Source: an uncultured Prevotella sp.
Lineage (GTDB): Bacteria; Bacteroidota; Bacteroidia; Bacteroidales; Bacteroidaceae
Assembly: GCA_900316015.1 (NCBI GenBank)
Contig: ONBG01000001.1
Location: 124,001-188,000, forward strand
Length of the DNA stretch: 64,000 bases
Reading direction: 5' to 3'
In this document: piece by piece, positions 28,279 through 36,681 of the stretch
Layout: each line of letters opens with the position of its first letter
How positions within the stretch are numbered: position 1 is the first letter of the stretch
Translations under genes and position numbers: made by a program
Notes under the pieces: generated by a model
Database searches by the model: none
Told to the model about the DNA's origin: nothing
What the model saw: only the letters and a program-made list of their open reading frames with translations

Positions 28279-30528
28279 ATGTCAGAATTACCAAGCCTGG
28301 TCAACGACCTCGCTTTGATCTTGATAGTAGCCGGGGCTGTAACGTTGCTTTTTAAGAAATTAAAGCAACCGTTGGTTCTCGGCTATATTGTTGCAGGTTT
28401 CTTAGTTTCTCCCCACATGCCTTATACCATGTCGGTGGTAGATAAGGCCAATATCCAGACATGGGCGGATATCGGCGTGCTGTTCCTTTTGTTCTCTTTA
28501 GGTTTGGACTTTTCCTTTAAAAAGATCCTTAAGATGGGGATGGCACCGGTGATCGCTGCCCTGACCATTATCTTTTCCATGATGGCGTTAGGCATTGTTG
28601 TGGGACATGCCTTCGGCTGGGGAAAGATGGACTGTATCTTCTTAGGAGGTATGTTAGCGATGTCGTCGACGACCATCATCTACAAAGCGTTCGATGACTT
28701 AGGGCTCCGGCAGCAACGCTTTGCAGGTTTGGTCATGAGCGTCTTGATTCTTGAAGACATCCTGGCCATCGTGATGATGGTCATGCTGAGTGCCATTGCC
28801 AGTGGCAATAACCCGGACGGGAGCCAGATGTTAGGCAGTCTGTGGAAGATCGTTTTCTTCCTTGTCCTGTGGTTTGTCATCGGCATCTTCTTCCTTCCCT
28901 GGTTCTTGCGCGTGACCCGAAAGCTCATGACCAACGAAACCTTGGTGATTGTATCCGTAGGGCTCTGTTGCCTGATGGCTGTCGTTTCTACGAAGGTGGG
29001 GTTCAGCAGTGCCTTTGGTGCATTTGTGATGGGTAGTATCTTGGCAGAGACCGTGGAGGCAGACAAGATCATCAAATTGGTAGAGCCCATTAAGAATATC
29101 TTTGGGGCAATCTTTTTCGTGTCTGTCGGCATGTTGGTGGAACCTCAGATCTTAGTGAAATATGCCATGCCCATCCTCCTCTTAGTCCTCACCATTGTGT
29201 TGGGGCAGGGGATCTTCGGCACGATGGGCTTTATGTTGAGTGGTCAGCCCTTGAAAACTTCCATGAAATGCGGGTTCTCCATGGCACAGGTGGGTGAGTT
29301 TGCTTTCATTATTGCCTCTTTGGGCTTGTCTTTAAGGGTGATCGGTGACTTCTTATATCCCGTGGTCGTGGCAGTTTCCGTTATCACGACCTTCCTTACA
29401 CCTTATATGATCAGGGTTGCGAGTCCTTGTTATAACCTGTTGGAACGTCATTTGCCAAGGCGGTGGATCCGTAGGCTCAACCATTTGGGCACAGCCCATG
29501 ATGCCACTCCGGAAGAGACAAGCAAGTGGAAGCACCTGCTCTTATCCATGTCCGCCAATGTATTGATATACAGTATCCTCTCTATTGCCGTGATTTTCAT
29601 GATGCTGACCTTCTTCCTGCCCTTTGTCCGGCAGCTCCTTCCCCATTGGTGGGCGAATGGCGTATGCGGATTGTTGACCGTGATGTTGATCTCCCCCTTC
29701 CTCCGTTCGATGATCATGAAGAAAAACCATAGCGATGAGTTCCGAGCCTTGTGGCTGGAGAGTAGGCTTAACCGTCTGCCTCTCCTCTTTACTGTATTGG
29801 CAAGGGTGGTGATCGCGTCGGCTTTCATCTTCTATATCTGTAATTACTTGACCCGGTTTACAAATGCCTTGATGATCAGTATTGCAGTGGTTGCAGTGGT
29901 TTTGATGATTCTCTCGCGCAGCCTGAAGAAAAGAAGTGTCCGGTTGGAGCGCATTTTTGTTCAGAATCTCCGCTCTCGGGATATTGCAGCGCAGGTTCAT
30001 GGGCGGAAGAGACCCCTCTATGAAGGATACTTATTGGACAGGGATATACATATCTCGGATTTCGATATCCCGGAAGACTCAGAATGGGGAGGGAAAACCT
30101 TGCGCCAATTAGAGTTCCGCAATCGTTTCGGAGTACATGTCAGCAGTATCCTGCGCGGAAACAGGCGGATCAATATTCCTCATGGGGAGGAGGAGATCTT
30201 CCCTAACGACCGTATCCAGGTCATTGGGAACGATGAGCAGTTACGTGTCTTTGGAGATGCCTTGAAAGGAGAGCTTATTCCTGAGGATCCGGACATTGAG
30301 AAGCGAGAGATGAAACTGAAGAAGTTGAAAATCCGCAGTCATAGTCGGTTTATCGGCAAGACCCTGAAGGAAAGTGGGATTCGCGACCAGTATAATTGCA
30401 TGGTCGTTGGCGTGGAGGAAGGACAGGAAAACCTGACGATGATCGACCCTAACCGGCGGTTTGAGGAAGGAGACGTGATCTGGGTAGTAGGAGAGCAATA
30501 CTCCCTTCAACAATTATTCTTGGCATGA
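28279..30528 (+). CDS. CPA2-family cation:proton antiporter with two TrkA-C domains
   Basis: A 749-residue membrane protein. The first 400 residues have about twelve hydrophobic segments of the Na+/H+ exchanger fold (LVLGYIVAGFLVSPHMP; LGLDFSFKKILKMG; MSSTTIIYKAFDDLGLR). A second membrane block (about 415-560) contains further hydrophobic helices. Two cytosolic regulatory-type domains close the protein: DIPEDSEWGGKTLRQLEFRN (about 600) and SRFIGKTLKESGIRDQYNC (about 685), each with the TrkA-C pattern. KefB/GerN-like relatives exchange K+ or Na+ for protons; the ion is not predictable. The extra membrane block between the exchanger and the TrkA-C domains is longer than in KefB itself. Confidence 0.88.
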   Translation: MSELPSLVNDLALILIVAGAVTLLFKKLKQPLVLGYIVAGFLVSPHMPYTMSVVDKANIQTWADIGVLFLLFSLGLDFSFKKILKMGMAPVIAALTIIFSMMALGIVVGHAFGWGKMDCIFLGGMLAMSSTTIIYKAFDDLGLRQQRFAGLVMSVLILEDILAIVMMVMLSAIASGNNPDGSQMLGSLWKIVFFLVLWFVIGIFFLPWFLRVTRKLMTNETLVIVSVGLCCLMAVVSTKVGFSSAFGAFVMGSILAETVEADKIIKLVEPIKNIFGAIFFVSVGMLVEPQILVKYAMPILLLVLTIVLGQGIFGTMGFMLSGQPLKTSMKCGFSMAQVGEFAFIIASLGLSLRVIGDFLYPVVVAVSVITTFLTPYMIRVASPCYNLLERHLPRRWIRRLNHLGTAHDATPEETSKWKHLLLSMSANVLIYSILSIAVIFMMLTFFLPFVRQLLPHWWANGVCGLLTVMLISPFLRSMIMKKNHSDEFRALWLESRLNRLPLLFTVLARVVIASAFIFYICNYLTRFTNALMISIAVVAVVLMILSRSLKKRSVRLERIFVQNLRSRDIAAQVHGRKRPLYEGYLLDRDIHISDFDIPEDSEWGGKTLRQLEFRNRFGVHVSSILRGNRRINIPHGEEEIFPNDRIQVIGNDEQLRVFGDALKGELIPEDPDIEKREMKLKKLKIRSHSRFIGKTLKESGIRDQYNCMVVGVEEGQENLTMIDPNRRFEEGDVIWVVGEQYSLQQLFLA

Positions 30529-30568
30529 TGTGCAGGATTTATCCCTGCTATCTTGCCAATCTGGAATA

Positions 30569-30593
30569 AAAAAGTGGATAGTCCTGACTTTTT
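30569..30593 (+). terminator. Possible terminator after the antiporter gene
   Basis: AAAAAGT/ACTTTTT flank a GGA-TCC stem with loop TAG and a 2-nt bulge. The stem is AT-rich and weak, and the T run is inside the stem. Confidence 0.35.
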
Positions 30594-30616
30594 GCAAAAA
30601 ATCTGTTGGGTTCTGC

Positions 30617-30647
30617 TTGCAAATCAATGATTATTTGATTACCTTTG
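30617..30647 (+). promoter_or_regulatory. Promoter of asnA
   Basis: TTG at 30617-30619, a 20-bp spacer and TACCTTTG at 30640-30647 match the Bacteroidetes -33/-7 layout, with a leader of about 30 nt before the asnA ATG. Confidence 0.65.
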
Positions 30648-30685
30648 CACTGTTTTAGATAATCATAAAAAGAGAGAAACCAAAG

Positions 30686-31723
30686 ATGAGCAATTTAATA
30701 AAACCTGTCTGTTATCAGCAGTTATTGGATGTGAAGCAGACAGAGCAAGGGATCAAGTTAATCAAGGACTTCTTTCAGCAGAATCTTTCTACTGAACTTC
30801 GTTTACGCCGTGTGACCGCACCGCTTTTCGTTTTGAAAGGTTTGGGTATTAATGATGACCTGAATGGAGTGGAGCGTCCGGTTACCTTCCCGATCAAGGA
30901 CTTGGGAGAAGCTCAGGCAGAGGTAGTACATTCCCTTGCCAAGTGGAAGCGCCTGACTCTGGCGGAGTATCAGGTAGAGCCGGGTTATGGTATCTACACG
31001 GACATGAATGCGATCCGTGCAGATGAAGAGTTGGATAATCTGCATTCTTTGTATGTGGACCAATGGGACTGGGAGGCTGTGATCACCCGTGAGCAGCGTA
31101 CCATTGCCTTCCTGGAAAATATTGTGGAACGTATCTATGCTGCTATCTTGAGGACGGAGTATCTTACCTGTGAAACCTATCCCCAGATCAAGCCCTTCTT
31201 GCCAGAGAAGATCCATTTCATCCATAGTGAGGATTTGTTGCAGATGTATCCGGATAAGACACCGAAAGAACGTGAGGATGAGATATGCAAAAAGTATGGA
31301 GCAGTCTTCCTGATCGGTATTGGTGGAAAGCTCAGCGATGGAAAGAAACACGATGGGCGTGCCCCAGACTATGATGACTGGTCAACTGTCGCAGAAAATG
31401 GAAAGGCTGGGTTGAATGGTGATATCCTGATCTGGTATCCCGTCCTGAACCGTTCCTTTGAATTGTCGTCTATGGGCATCCGTGTCGACAAGGAGAGTCT
31501 GCTCCGTCAGTTGAAAATAGAAGGGAAGGAAGAACGGGAAAAGTTGTATTTCCACCAGCAACTGCTCAATGGTAATCTCCCTTTGAGCATTGGTGGCGGA
31601 ATTGGGCAAAGTCGTCTTTGTATGGTGATGCTTCATAAGGCTCACATAGGAGAGATCCAGGCAAGTATTTGGCCTGAAGAAATGCGTCGGGAGTGCGAGC
31701 AATTAGGCATGCCATTGATATGA
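30686..31723 (+). CDS. asnA: Aspartate-ammonia ligase (asparagine synthetase A)
   Basis: A 345-residue AsnA, the ammonia-dependent class II tRNA-synthetase-like enzyme. LRLRRVTAPLFV, GINDDLNGVERPV, AEVVHSLAKWKR, SLYVDQWDWE and the C-terminal LPLSIGGGIGQSRLCM are diagnostic. It makes asparagine from aspartate, ATP and ammonia in the cytoplasm. It has its own promoter and a strong hairpin directly after the stop, so it is a single-gene unit convergent with dnaX. Confidence 0.97.
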   Translation: MSNLIKPVCYQQLLDVKQTEQGIKLIKDFFQQNLSTELRLRRVTAPLFVLKGLGINDDLNGVERPVTFPIKDLGEAQAEVVHSLAKWKRLTLAEYQVEPGYGIYTDMNAIRADEELDNLHSLYVDQWDWEAVITREQRTIAFLENIVERIYAAILRTEYLTCETYPQIKPFLPEKIHFIHSEDLLQMYPDKTPKEREDEICKKYGAVFLIGIGGKLSDGKKHDGRAPDYDDWSTVAENGKAGLNGDILIWYPVLNRSFELSSMGIRVDKESLLRQLKIEGKEEREKLYFHQQLLNGNLPLSIGGGIGQSRLCMVMLHKAHIGEIQASIWPEEMRRECEQLGMPLI

Positions 31724-31737
31724 CCAAGAGAACGATA

Positions 31738-31780
31738 TTCGGCAAGCAAGCGACGGCGCTTGCTTGCCGAAAAATCTTTT
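31738..31780. terminator. Bidirectional terminator between asnA and dnaX
   Basis: A perfect 14-bp stem, arms 31738-31751 and 31758-31771 around the 6-nt loop GACGGC, GC-rich (CGGCAAGCAAGC core). A short A run then TCTTTT follows on the plus strand. It starts 15 nt after the asnA stop and lies beside the dnaX stop, so it can serve both genes. Confidence 0.85.
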
Positions 31781-33581
31781 ATGCCAATTCCAATCCTAAG
31801 GCATCCCGTAATTTTTGGATAGAAGGATTTTTCTTAGCAAATTCGTCAAACATCTCTTTTCGAGTGAGGACTTTTCCTAAGTCTTCTCTCTTCGTCAATT
31901 GCAACGAGATATCAATAGCTGCATTGTGAAGCGCGTTGGCGAGCGTGACCTTGATCCTTCCTTTGATGGCATTGATCTCGCTGAGAAGGAATTCATTGTC
32001 AACTTCTATTTCAATTTGCGGATATTTCTTAATCGTAGGGATGATGTTCCTCATCCGTGCCGCTAATGCTTTCATGTCAGGAGGCATTCTGTTGCACATC
32101 ATCATCCATTGTTTTTCCAAATCGCTTTCCGTAAAGTCAGATTTTGACTCTGGTGCTTCGAGGGTGGGTGTTTCCTTGATGTAGGTAGGCTTTTGTGACC
32201 CACGCCGTAGGTCATCAAAGGTGACCCCCATGTTACCTAAGTGCAGTTTCTTGGGATGCCCCATGTTGGGCTTGGCAACTGCAACTTTCACTTCCGGTTT
32301 TGTGGTCAGCTTCGTAGTTAAACCTTGTGGTTGTCCTTTAGGGCTGCTTTCCGGTTTTGCCTTTGGGGCAGTATGTCTCTGAGCCCCGGCCACCTGCGAT
32401 GCCGGTTTAGGCTGAGAGACCAACAGATTCTTAAACAGGGATTTTAATCGCTTAGGGCTACGCCCCGCGCCCACGCTGTCGTCGTCAGGTTGCGTGATCT
32501 GTGCCACCTCAATGAGGGTCAGTTCAACCAACAACCGCTTGTTGCTACTTTGCCGGTAGTTGATATCACACCTGTTCATGATTTCCAAAGCCTTATAAAG
32601 GAAAGGTGTCGGACATTTCTTGGCCTGTTCCTGATATCTAAGACGTTGCTTCTCACTGACCTCAAGCAAGGGAAGGGTTTGCTCGTCTTTTGCCATTAAC
32701 ACGTTCCGAACATGACTCGAGAGTCCACTGATGAGGTGCCCACCGTCGAAGCCATTATTGATCACTTTGTTCAGTAAGAGCATCATGTCGCTCACCTTGT
32801 TCTCTAATGCTAGGTCAACCAACTGGAAATAGTTGTCAGCGTCGAGGACGTTCAAGTCCTCGATGACCTTCTGGTACGTGATGTTTCCTTGGCTAAAGCT
32901 TGCCACTTGGTCAAAGATAGACAGCGCGTCGCGCATTCCCCCATCCGCTTTTTCGGCGATGACGCTCAAGGCTTCTTCTTCATAGCGGATGCCCTCTTTC
33001 TCCGCAACCATTTTCAGATGGTTGATGATATTGGGGACCGTCATTCGTTCAAAGTCGTAAATCTGGCAACGTGACAGGATCGTAGGGAGGATCTTATGCT
33101 TCTCTGTCGTAGCCAGGATGAAGATCACATGGGCGGGTGGTTCCTCCAACGTCTTCAGGAACGCATTGAAAGCGGCGGTAGAGAGCATGTGCACCTCATC
33201 GATGATGAACACCTTGTATCTCCCTATTTGCGGCGGGATGCGTGTTTGCTCCATGAGTGCCTTGATGTTTTCTACAGAGTTGTTACTGGCAGCATCCAAT
33301 TCGAAGATATTATAGGAACGTTGTTCGTTGAAAGCCTTGCAACTTTCGCATTCGTTGCATGCTTCCCCATCCGTCGTGGGATTTTGGCAGTTGATTGCTT
33401 TTGCGAATATCCGGGCGCAAGTTGTCTTACCCACACCTCGTGGGCCACAGAAGAGATAGGCATGTGCCAACTTCCCGGTCTTCACGGCATTACGCAGCGT
33501 TGTGGTAAGTGCGGTTTGCCCAACAACCGAATCAAAAGTCATGGGACGGTACTTCCTCGCAGATACGATGTAATCTTCCAT
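31779..33581 (-). CDS. dnaX: DNA polymerase III subunits gamma/tau
   Basis: A 600-residue clamp-loader ATPase. The start at 33581 gives the canonical MEDYIVSARKYRPMTFDSVVGQ; the longer frame to 33605 overlaps the promoter. Walker A FCGPRGVGKTTC, the four zinc-binding cysteines in INCQNPTTDGEACNECESCKAF, Walker B IIDEVHM and sensor 1 ILATTEKHKILPTILSRCQ are all visible. Residues beyond about 375 are a low-complexity Pro/Lys linker and a C-terminal tau-like domain. The protein loads the sliding clamp and couples the replisome. A perfect TACTTTTG box lies just upstream on the minus strand. Confidence 0.96.
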   Translation of the reverse strand: MEDYIVSARKYRPMTFDSVVGQTALTTTLRNAVKTGKLAHAYLFCGPRGVGKTTCARIFAKAINCQNPTTDGEACNECESCKAFNEQRSYNIFELDAASNNSVENIKALMEQTRIPPQIGRYKVFIIDEVHMLSTAAFNAFLKTLEEPPAHVIFILATTEKHKILPTILSRCQIYDFERMTVPNIINHLKMVAEKEGIRYEEEALSVIAEKADGGMRDALSIFDQVASFSQGNITYQKVIEDLNVLDADNYFQLVDLALENKVSDMMLLLNKVINNGFDGGHLISGLSSHVRNVLMAKDEQTLPLLEVSEKQRLRYQEQAKKCPTPFLYKALEIMNRCDINYRQSSNKRLLVELTLIEVAQITQPDDDSVGAGRSPKRLKSLFKNLLVSQPKPASQVAGAQRHTAPKAKPESSPKGQPQGLTTKLTTKPEVKVAVAKPNMGHPKKLHLGNMGVTFDDLRRGSQKPTYIKETPTLEAPESKSDFTESDLEKQWMMMCNRMPPDMKALAARMRNIIPTIKKYPQIEIEVDNEFLLSEINAIKGRIKVTLANALHNAAIDISLQLTKREDLGKVLTRKEMFDEFAKKNPSIQKLRDALGLELA

Positions 33582-33602
33582 ATATTTTTCAATAAATCCT
33601 TG

Positions 33603-33610
33603 CAAAAGTA
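33603..33610 (-). promoter_or_regulatory. -7 promoter box for dnaX (TACTTTTG)
   Basis: An exact TAnnTTTG match on the minus strand, 22 nt before the dnaX ATG at 33581. It overlaps the longer frame's first codon and so supports the shorter start. Confidence 0.65.
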
Positions 33611-33643
33611 ATAAAAAAAGTCGAGATTATCAATTATTATTTT

Positions 33644-33651
33644 TAATTTTG
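33644..33651 (+). promoter_or_regulatory. -7 promoter box for the ftsB-like gene (TAATTTTG)
   Basis: An exact TAATTTTG box divergent from the dnaX promoter, 18 nt ahead of the ATG at 33670. It overlaps the alternative upstream start at 33649. Confidence 0.65.
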
Positions 33652-33669
33652 CAGCCAAAAGAAAGAATT

Positions 33670-34008
33670 ATGAACCATCGTCCCATTGTGATATGGAATC
33701 TGATCTGTCGCTATAAATATTTGATAGTGACGGTGATTGGTATCCTGATCGTTGGCTTTATCGATGATAACAGTTTTCGTAAGCGCATTGATTACGAGTT
33801 GCAGATCAGCGACCTGAAGGACCAGATCAAGCGGTATAATACCCAGCATGAGGAGGACCTTAAGAAGTTGCATGATATCCAGCGGGATCCGAAGGCTATA
33901 GAGAAAATCGCCAGGGAACGCTATTTCATGAAAGCTGATAACGAGGATATCTATATCCTAAGCGACGATGTAACACCAGATGATAATCAAGATGAGGCAA
34001 CTGAATAA
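33670..34008 (+). CDS. FtsB/DivIC-family septum formation protein
   Basis: A 112-residue bitopic membrane protein. A short cytoplasmic N-terminus (NHRPIVIWNLICRYKY) is followed by one transmembrane helix (LIVTVIGILIVGFI, about 17-32), a coiled-coil stretch (LQISDLKDQIKRYNTQHEEDLKKLHDI) and the family ending KIARERYFMKADNEDIYIL. In other bacteria such proteins form the FtsQ-FtsB-FtsL complex that activates septal peptidoglycan synthesis. The next gene overlaps its 3' end by 17 nt, so they are translationally linked. Confidence 0.88.
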   Translation: MNHRPIVIWNLICRYKYLIVTVIGILIVGFIDDNSFRKRIDYELQISDLKDQIKRYNTQHEEDLKKLHDIQRDPKAIEKIARERYFMKADNEDIYILSDDVTPDDNQDEATE

Positions 34009-34435
34009 ACTACAAAGCATCTTATTCGTGGTAGGAGGCATATTGATGGTGATTGGCGCAGGTTGTTTTGCGTTCATGTGGCATCAGAATATTTTTTGTT
34101 GGATATTTTTGATCGGAGCCATCCTGTTTACGCTCATGCAGTCCATGCAAGTGTATTCCGGTCGTAATATCACGATCAGGCGCCTAAGGAGGATAATGGC
34201 CTTGTCGAATATCCTCTTCCTTCTTTCTGGATTGCTAATGGTCGACCAGGCGTATCAATTGCTGATTCCCTTGTTTGACGAGTCGGGACCGAATGGATAT
34301 ATGAATTATCTTACTTACATTTATAATAAGTGGGTGATCCTGATGTTAATCGCATGCCTTTTGGAGTGCTATACGACCCATCGAATCAGTAGCGAATTAA
34401 AGAATGAAGATCATGCGGATACACTCCAAAAATAA
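33992..34435 (+). CDS. Small four-helix membrane protein of unknown function
   Basis: A 147-residue protein I do not recognise. It has four hydrophobic segments: ILFVVGGILMVIGAGCFAFM, IFCWIFLIGAILFTLM, ILFLLSGLLMVDQAYQLL and WVILMLIACLLECYTTH. A basic loop (SGRNITIRRLRRIM) follows the second helix, and the tail is charged. The ATG at 33992 lies inside the end of the ftsB-like gene; an in-frame ATG at 33980 is also possible. The tight overlap with a divisome gene hints at a cell-envelope role, but that is inference only. A 96-nt gap with a promoter box follows. Confidence 0.7.
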   Translation: MRQLNKLQSILFVVGGILMVIGAGCFAFMWHQNIFCWIFLIGAILFTLMQSMQVYSGRNITIRRLRRIMALSNILFLLSGLLMVDQAYQLLIPLFDESGPNGYMNYLTYIYNKWVILMLIACLLECYTTHRISSELKNEDHADTLQK

Positions 34436-34498
34436 TTAAAAGAGAGTATAATTAATTTAAATTGCATCAAAATTTTTTTTCACATCAATAATACATAT

Positions 34499-34506
34499 TA
34501 TCTTTG
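34499..34506 (+). promoter_or_regulatory. -7 promoter box for the DUF4369 lipoprotein operon (TATCTTTG)
   Basis: An exact TATCTTTG box 25 nt ahead of the ATG at 34532, downstream of an AT-rich stretch with a run of eight T. No convincing -33 element is seen. Confidence 0.6.
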
Positions 34507-34531
34507 TGTGTGATGAACAAGAGAACGGTTT

Positions 34532-35353
34532 ATGAATAAAGTCTTATACGCTTTTCTATCAGTGATGTGCCTGACATCATGTGTGAACTCTTACAATATC
34601 CAAGGTTCTTCTAATGTATCAACCTTGGATGGACGAATGTTATACCTTAAAGTGCTGAAAAACAATGATTTCAAGAACGTAGACTCTTGTGATGTTGTCC
34701 ATGGGCAATTTCATTTCGCAGGCTCCGTGGATTCCGTGAGGATGGCTAATATCTTTATGGATGACGAGAGCGTGCTTCCGTTAGTCTTAGAGAGTGGCGA
34801 TATCACGATAAAAATAGATAATACACAGCAAATTGTCAGTGGAACCCCACTGAACGATAAGCTCTTTAAGTTCTTCAATAAGTATAATCAATTGAAGAAC
34901 CAAGAGGCAGATCTCGTCCATATCCATGATCAGGCGATCATGAATGGCAAGAATATGGATGCAGTGAACAATCATCTGAATGCGCAAGCTGCAAAGCTCT
35001 CCCAGCAGGAGGATGAGTTGGTGACCAGTTTCGTTTGTGAAAACTTTGATAATGTATTAGGACCAGGCATCTTCTTCATGGTAACCTGTACGGATGAATA
35101 CCCGCAACTAACGCCATGGATCGAAGATATCATGAGTAAGGCTACTGATAAGTTCAAGAATGATCCTTATGTGAAGGACTATTATCAGAAGGCTCAGGAG
35201 AACCAACAGATCATGAACGGGATGAAGGATACTCCTGCTCCTCCTACGGTAGCACCCGCTGGAGGCGTAGACCCGCAGCAAGTACAGCCAGCGCCAACAC
35301 CCAATGAACTGGCTCAGCCTGGACAACAGGGAGATAATAATAAAAAAGAATGA
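34532..35353 (+). CDS. DUF4369-type lipoprotein
   Basis: A 273-residue lipoprotein. The signal peptide ends in lipobox LTSC with C17 as the acylated residue. Residues about 22-115 fit DUF4369 (GRMLYLKVLKNNDFKNVDSCDVVHG, FHFAGSVDS, LPLVLESGDITIKI, VSGTPLNDKLFKFF). In most Bacteroidetes proteins this domain sits ahead of a thioredoxin/AhpC domain; here no CxxC domain follows, only a helical region and a Pro/Gln/Asn-rich tail. The 3' end overlaps the dihydroorotase gene by 4 nt (ATGA). Function unknown; membrane-attached, periplasm-facing or surface. Confidence 0.8.
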   Translation: MNKVLYAFLSVMCLTSCVNSYNIQGSSNVSTLDGRMLYLKVLKNNDFKNVDSCDVVHGQFHFAGSVDSVRMANIFMDDESVLPLVLESGDITIKIDNTQQIVSGTPLNDKLFKFFNKYNQLKNQEADLVHIHDQAIMNGKNMDAVNNHLNAQAAKLSQQEDELVTSFVCENFDNVLGPGIFFMVTCTDEYPQLTPWIEDIMSKATDKFKNDPYVKDYYQKAQENQQIMNGMKDTPAPPTVAPAGGVDPQQVQPAPTPNELAQPGQQGDNNKKE

Positions 35354-36681
35354 CAACACTTGTCTATGGCGGTAGAATCGTAAATGAAGGAAGGGTCTAT
35401 GAAGGCTCTGTCATTATCGATGATGACCGCATTTCTGACATTATAGAAGGAAAAAGTGCTCCCCGTGGAAACTACGAGAAAACAGTAGATGCCACGGGGT
35501 GCTTCGTCTTACCGGGGGTGATCGATGAGCATGTTCATTTTCGGGAGCCGGGCATGACGTCCAAGGCTGACATCGATAGTGAGAGCAGGGCTGCTGCCTA
35601 TGGGGGCGTTACCACGTTCTTCGACATGCCCAATACCATTCCTCAAACCACGACAAAGGAAGCCCTTTGGGATAAGTGGGAGAGAGGAAAGCGAGAGAGC
35701 CATGTCAATTATAGCTTCTTCTTTGGGGCTACGAACGACAATGTGCCGTCGTTTCAGGAACTGGATCCCCATTTGGTCCCTGGCATCAAGCTTTTCATGG
35801 GGGCAAGTACGGGAAACATGTTGGTCAACAGGTATGGGGCTCTGCTTCAGATATTCGAGACCGCTCATCAATTAGGATTGCCTGTGGTCACCCATTGTGA
35901 GGATACGGATATCATCAATAGGAACATGGCGCAGGTCAAGGCGCACGAAGGGGATGACCCGGATATCAAATATCATCCAATCATCCGGAGCGAGGAGGCT
36001 TGTTATACGTCCAGTGCTTTGGCCGTAGCTTTGGCAAAGACCTATGGGACGAGATTGCATGTTGCCCATGTGTCAACAGCAAGGGAGCTGGGCTTGTTCA
36101 ATAAAGATGAGAACATCACGGCGGAAGCAGTGATCAGTCACTTATATTTCTCTGATCAGGATTATGTGACAAAAGGAGCCCTTATCAAATGCAATCCTGC
36201 CATAAAGACCTTATCTGACCGGGAAGAATTGAGAGCAGCCTTGGAAGATGGAAGGATTACGACAGTGGCAACAGACCATGCGCCCCATCAATGGAAAGAT
36301 AAACAAGGGGGGTGCGCCCGAGCTGCTTCAGGAATGCCGATGATCCAATTCTCCTTGCCTGTGATGTTAGAGCTCGTCGATGAGGGCGTTCTCACATTGA
36401 CACGCCTCGTTGCCCTGATGTGTCATAACCCGGCATCTCTGTTCGAGATTAGGGATCGTGGTTATTTGCAACCAGGGTATAAAGCTGACATCACTGTCGT
36501 CAAGCCTAATTCTCCTTGGGAAGTGACGAAGGATGTGATACAAAGCAAATGCAAATGGAGTCCTTTATCAGGGCATCGTTTCAATTGGCAGGTAAAACAG
36601 ACCTTCTGTAATGGTCATCTTATCTATGACGAAGGTCATTTCGATTCTCTTTATCGTGGAGAGCAAATATTGTTCAGATGA
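35350..36681 (+). CDS. pyrC: Dihydroorotase
   Basis: A 443-residue amidohydrolase of the cyclic amidohydrolase group. The metal-binding DEHVHFREPG (about 57-66), GIKLFMGASTGNML (about 138-151), THCED, LHVAHVSTA and TDHAPH motifs are all in place; DEHVHFREPGMT is the dihydroorotase signature. It closes carbamoyl-aspartate to dihydroorotate in pyrimidine synthesis. The start overlaps the lipoprotein stop (ATGA) and the stop overlaps the start of the MetH-activation-like gene, so translation is probably coupled along the operon. Allantoinase or dihydropyrimidinase are less likely. Confidence 0.9.
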   Translation: MTTLVYGGRIVNEGRVYEGSVIIDDDRISDIIEGKSAPRGNYEKTVDATGCFVLPGVIDEHVHFREPGMTSKADIDSESRAAAYGGVTTFFDMPNTIPQTTTKEALWDKWERGKRESHVNYSFFFGATNDNVPSFQELDPHLVPGIKLFMGASTGNMLVNRYGALLQIFETAHQLGLPVVTHCEDTDIINRNMAQVKAHEGDDPDIKYHPIIRSEEACYTSSALAVALAKTYGTRLHVAHVSTARELGLFNKDENITAEAVISHLYFSDQDYVTKGALIKCNPAIKTLSDREELRAALEDGRITTVATDHAPHQWKDKQGGCARAASGMPMIQFSLPVMLELVDEGVLTLTRLVALMCHNPASLFEIRDRGYLQPGYKADITVVKPNSPWEVTKDVIQSKCKWSPLSGHRFNWQVKQTFCNGHLIYDEGHFDSLYRGEQILFR

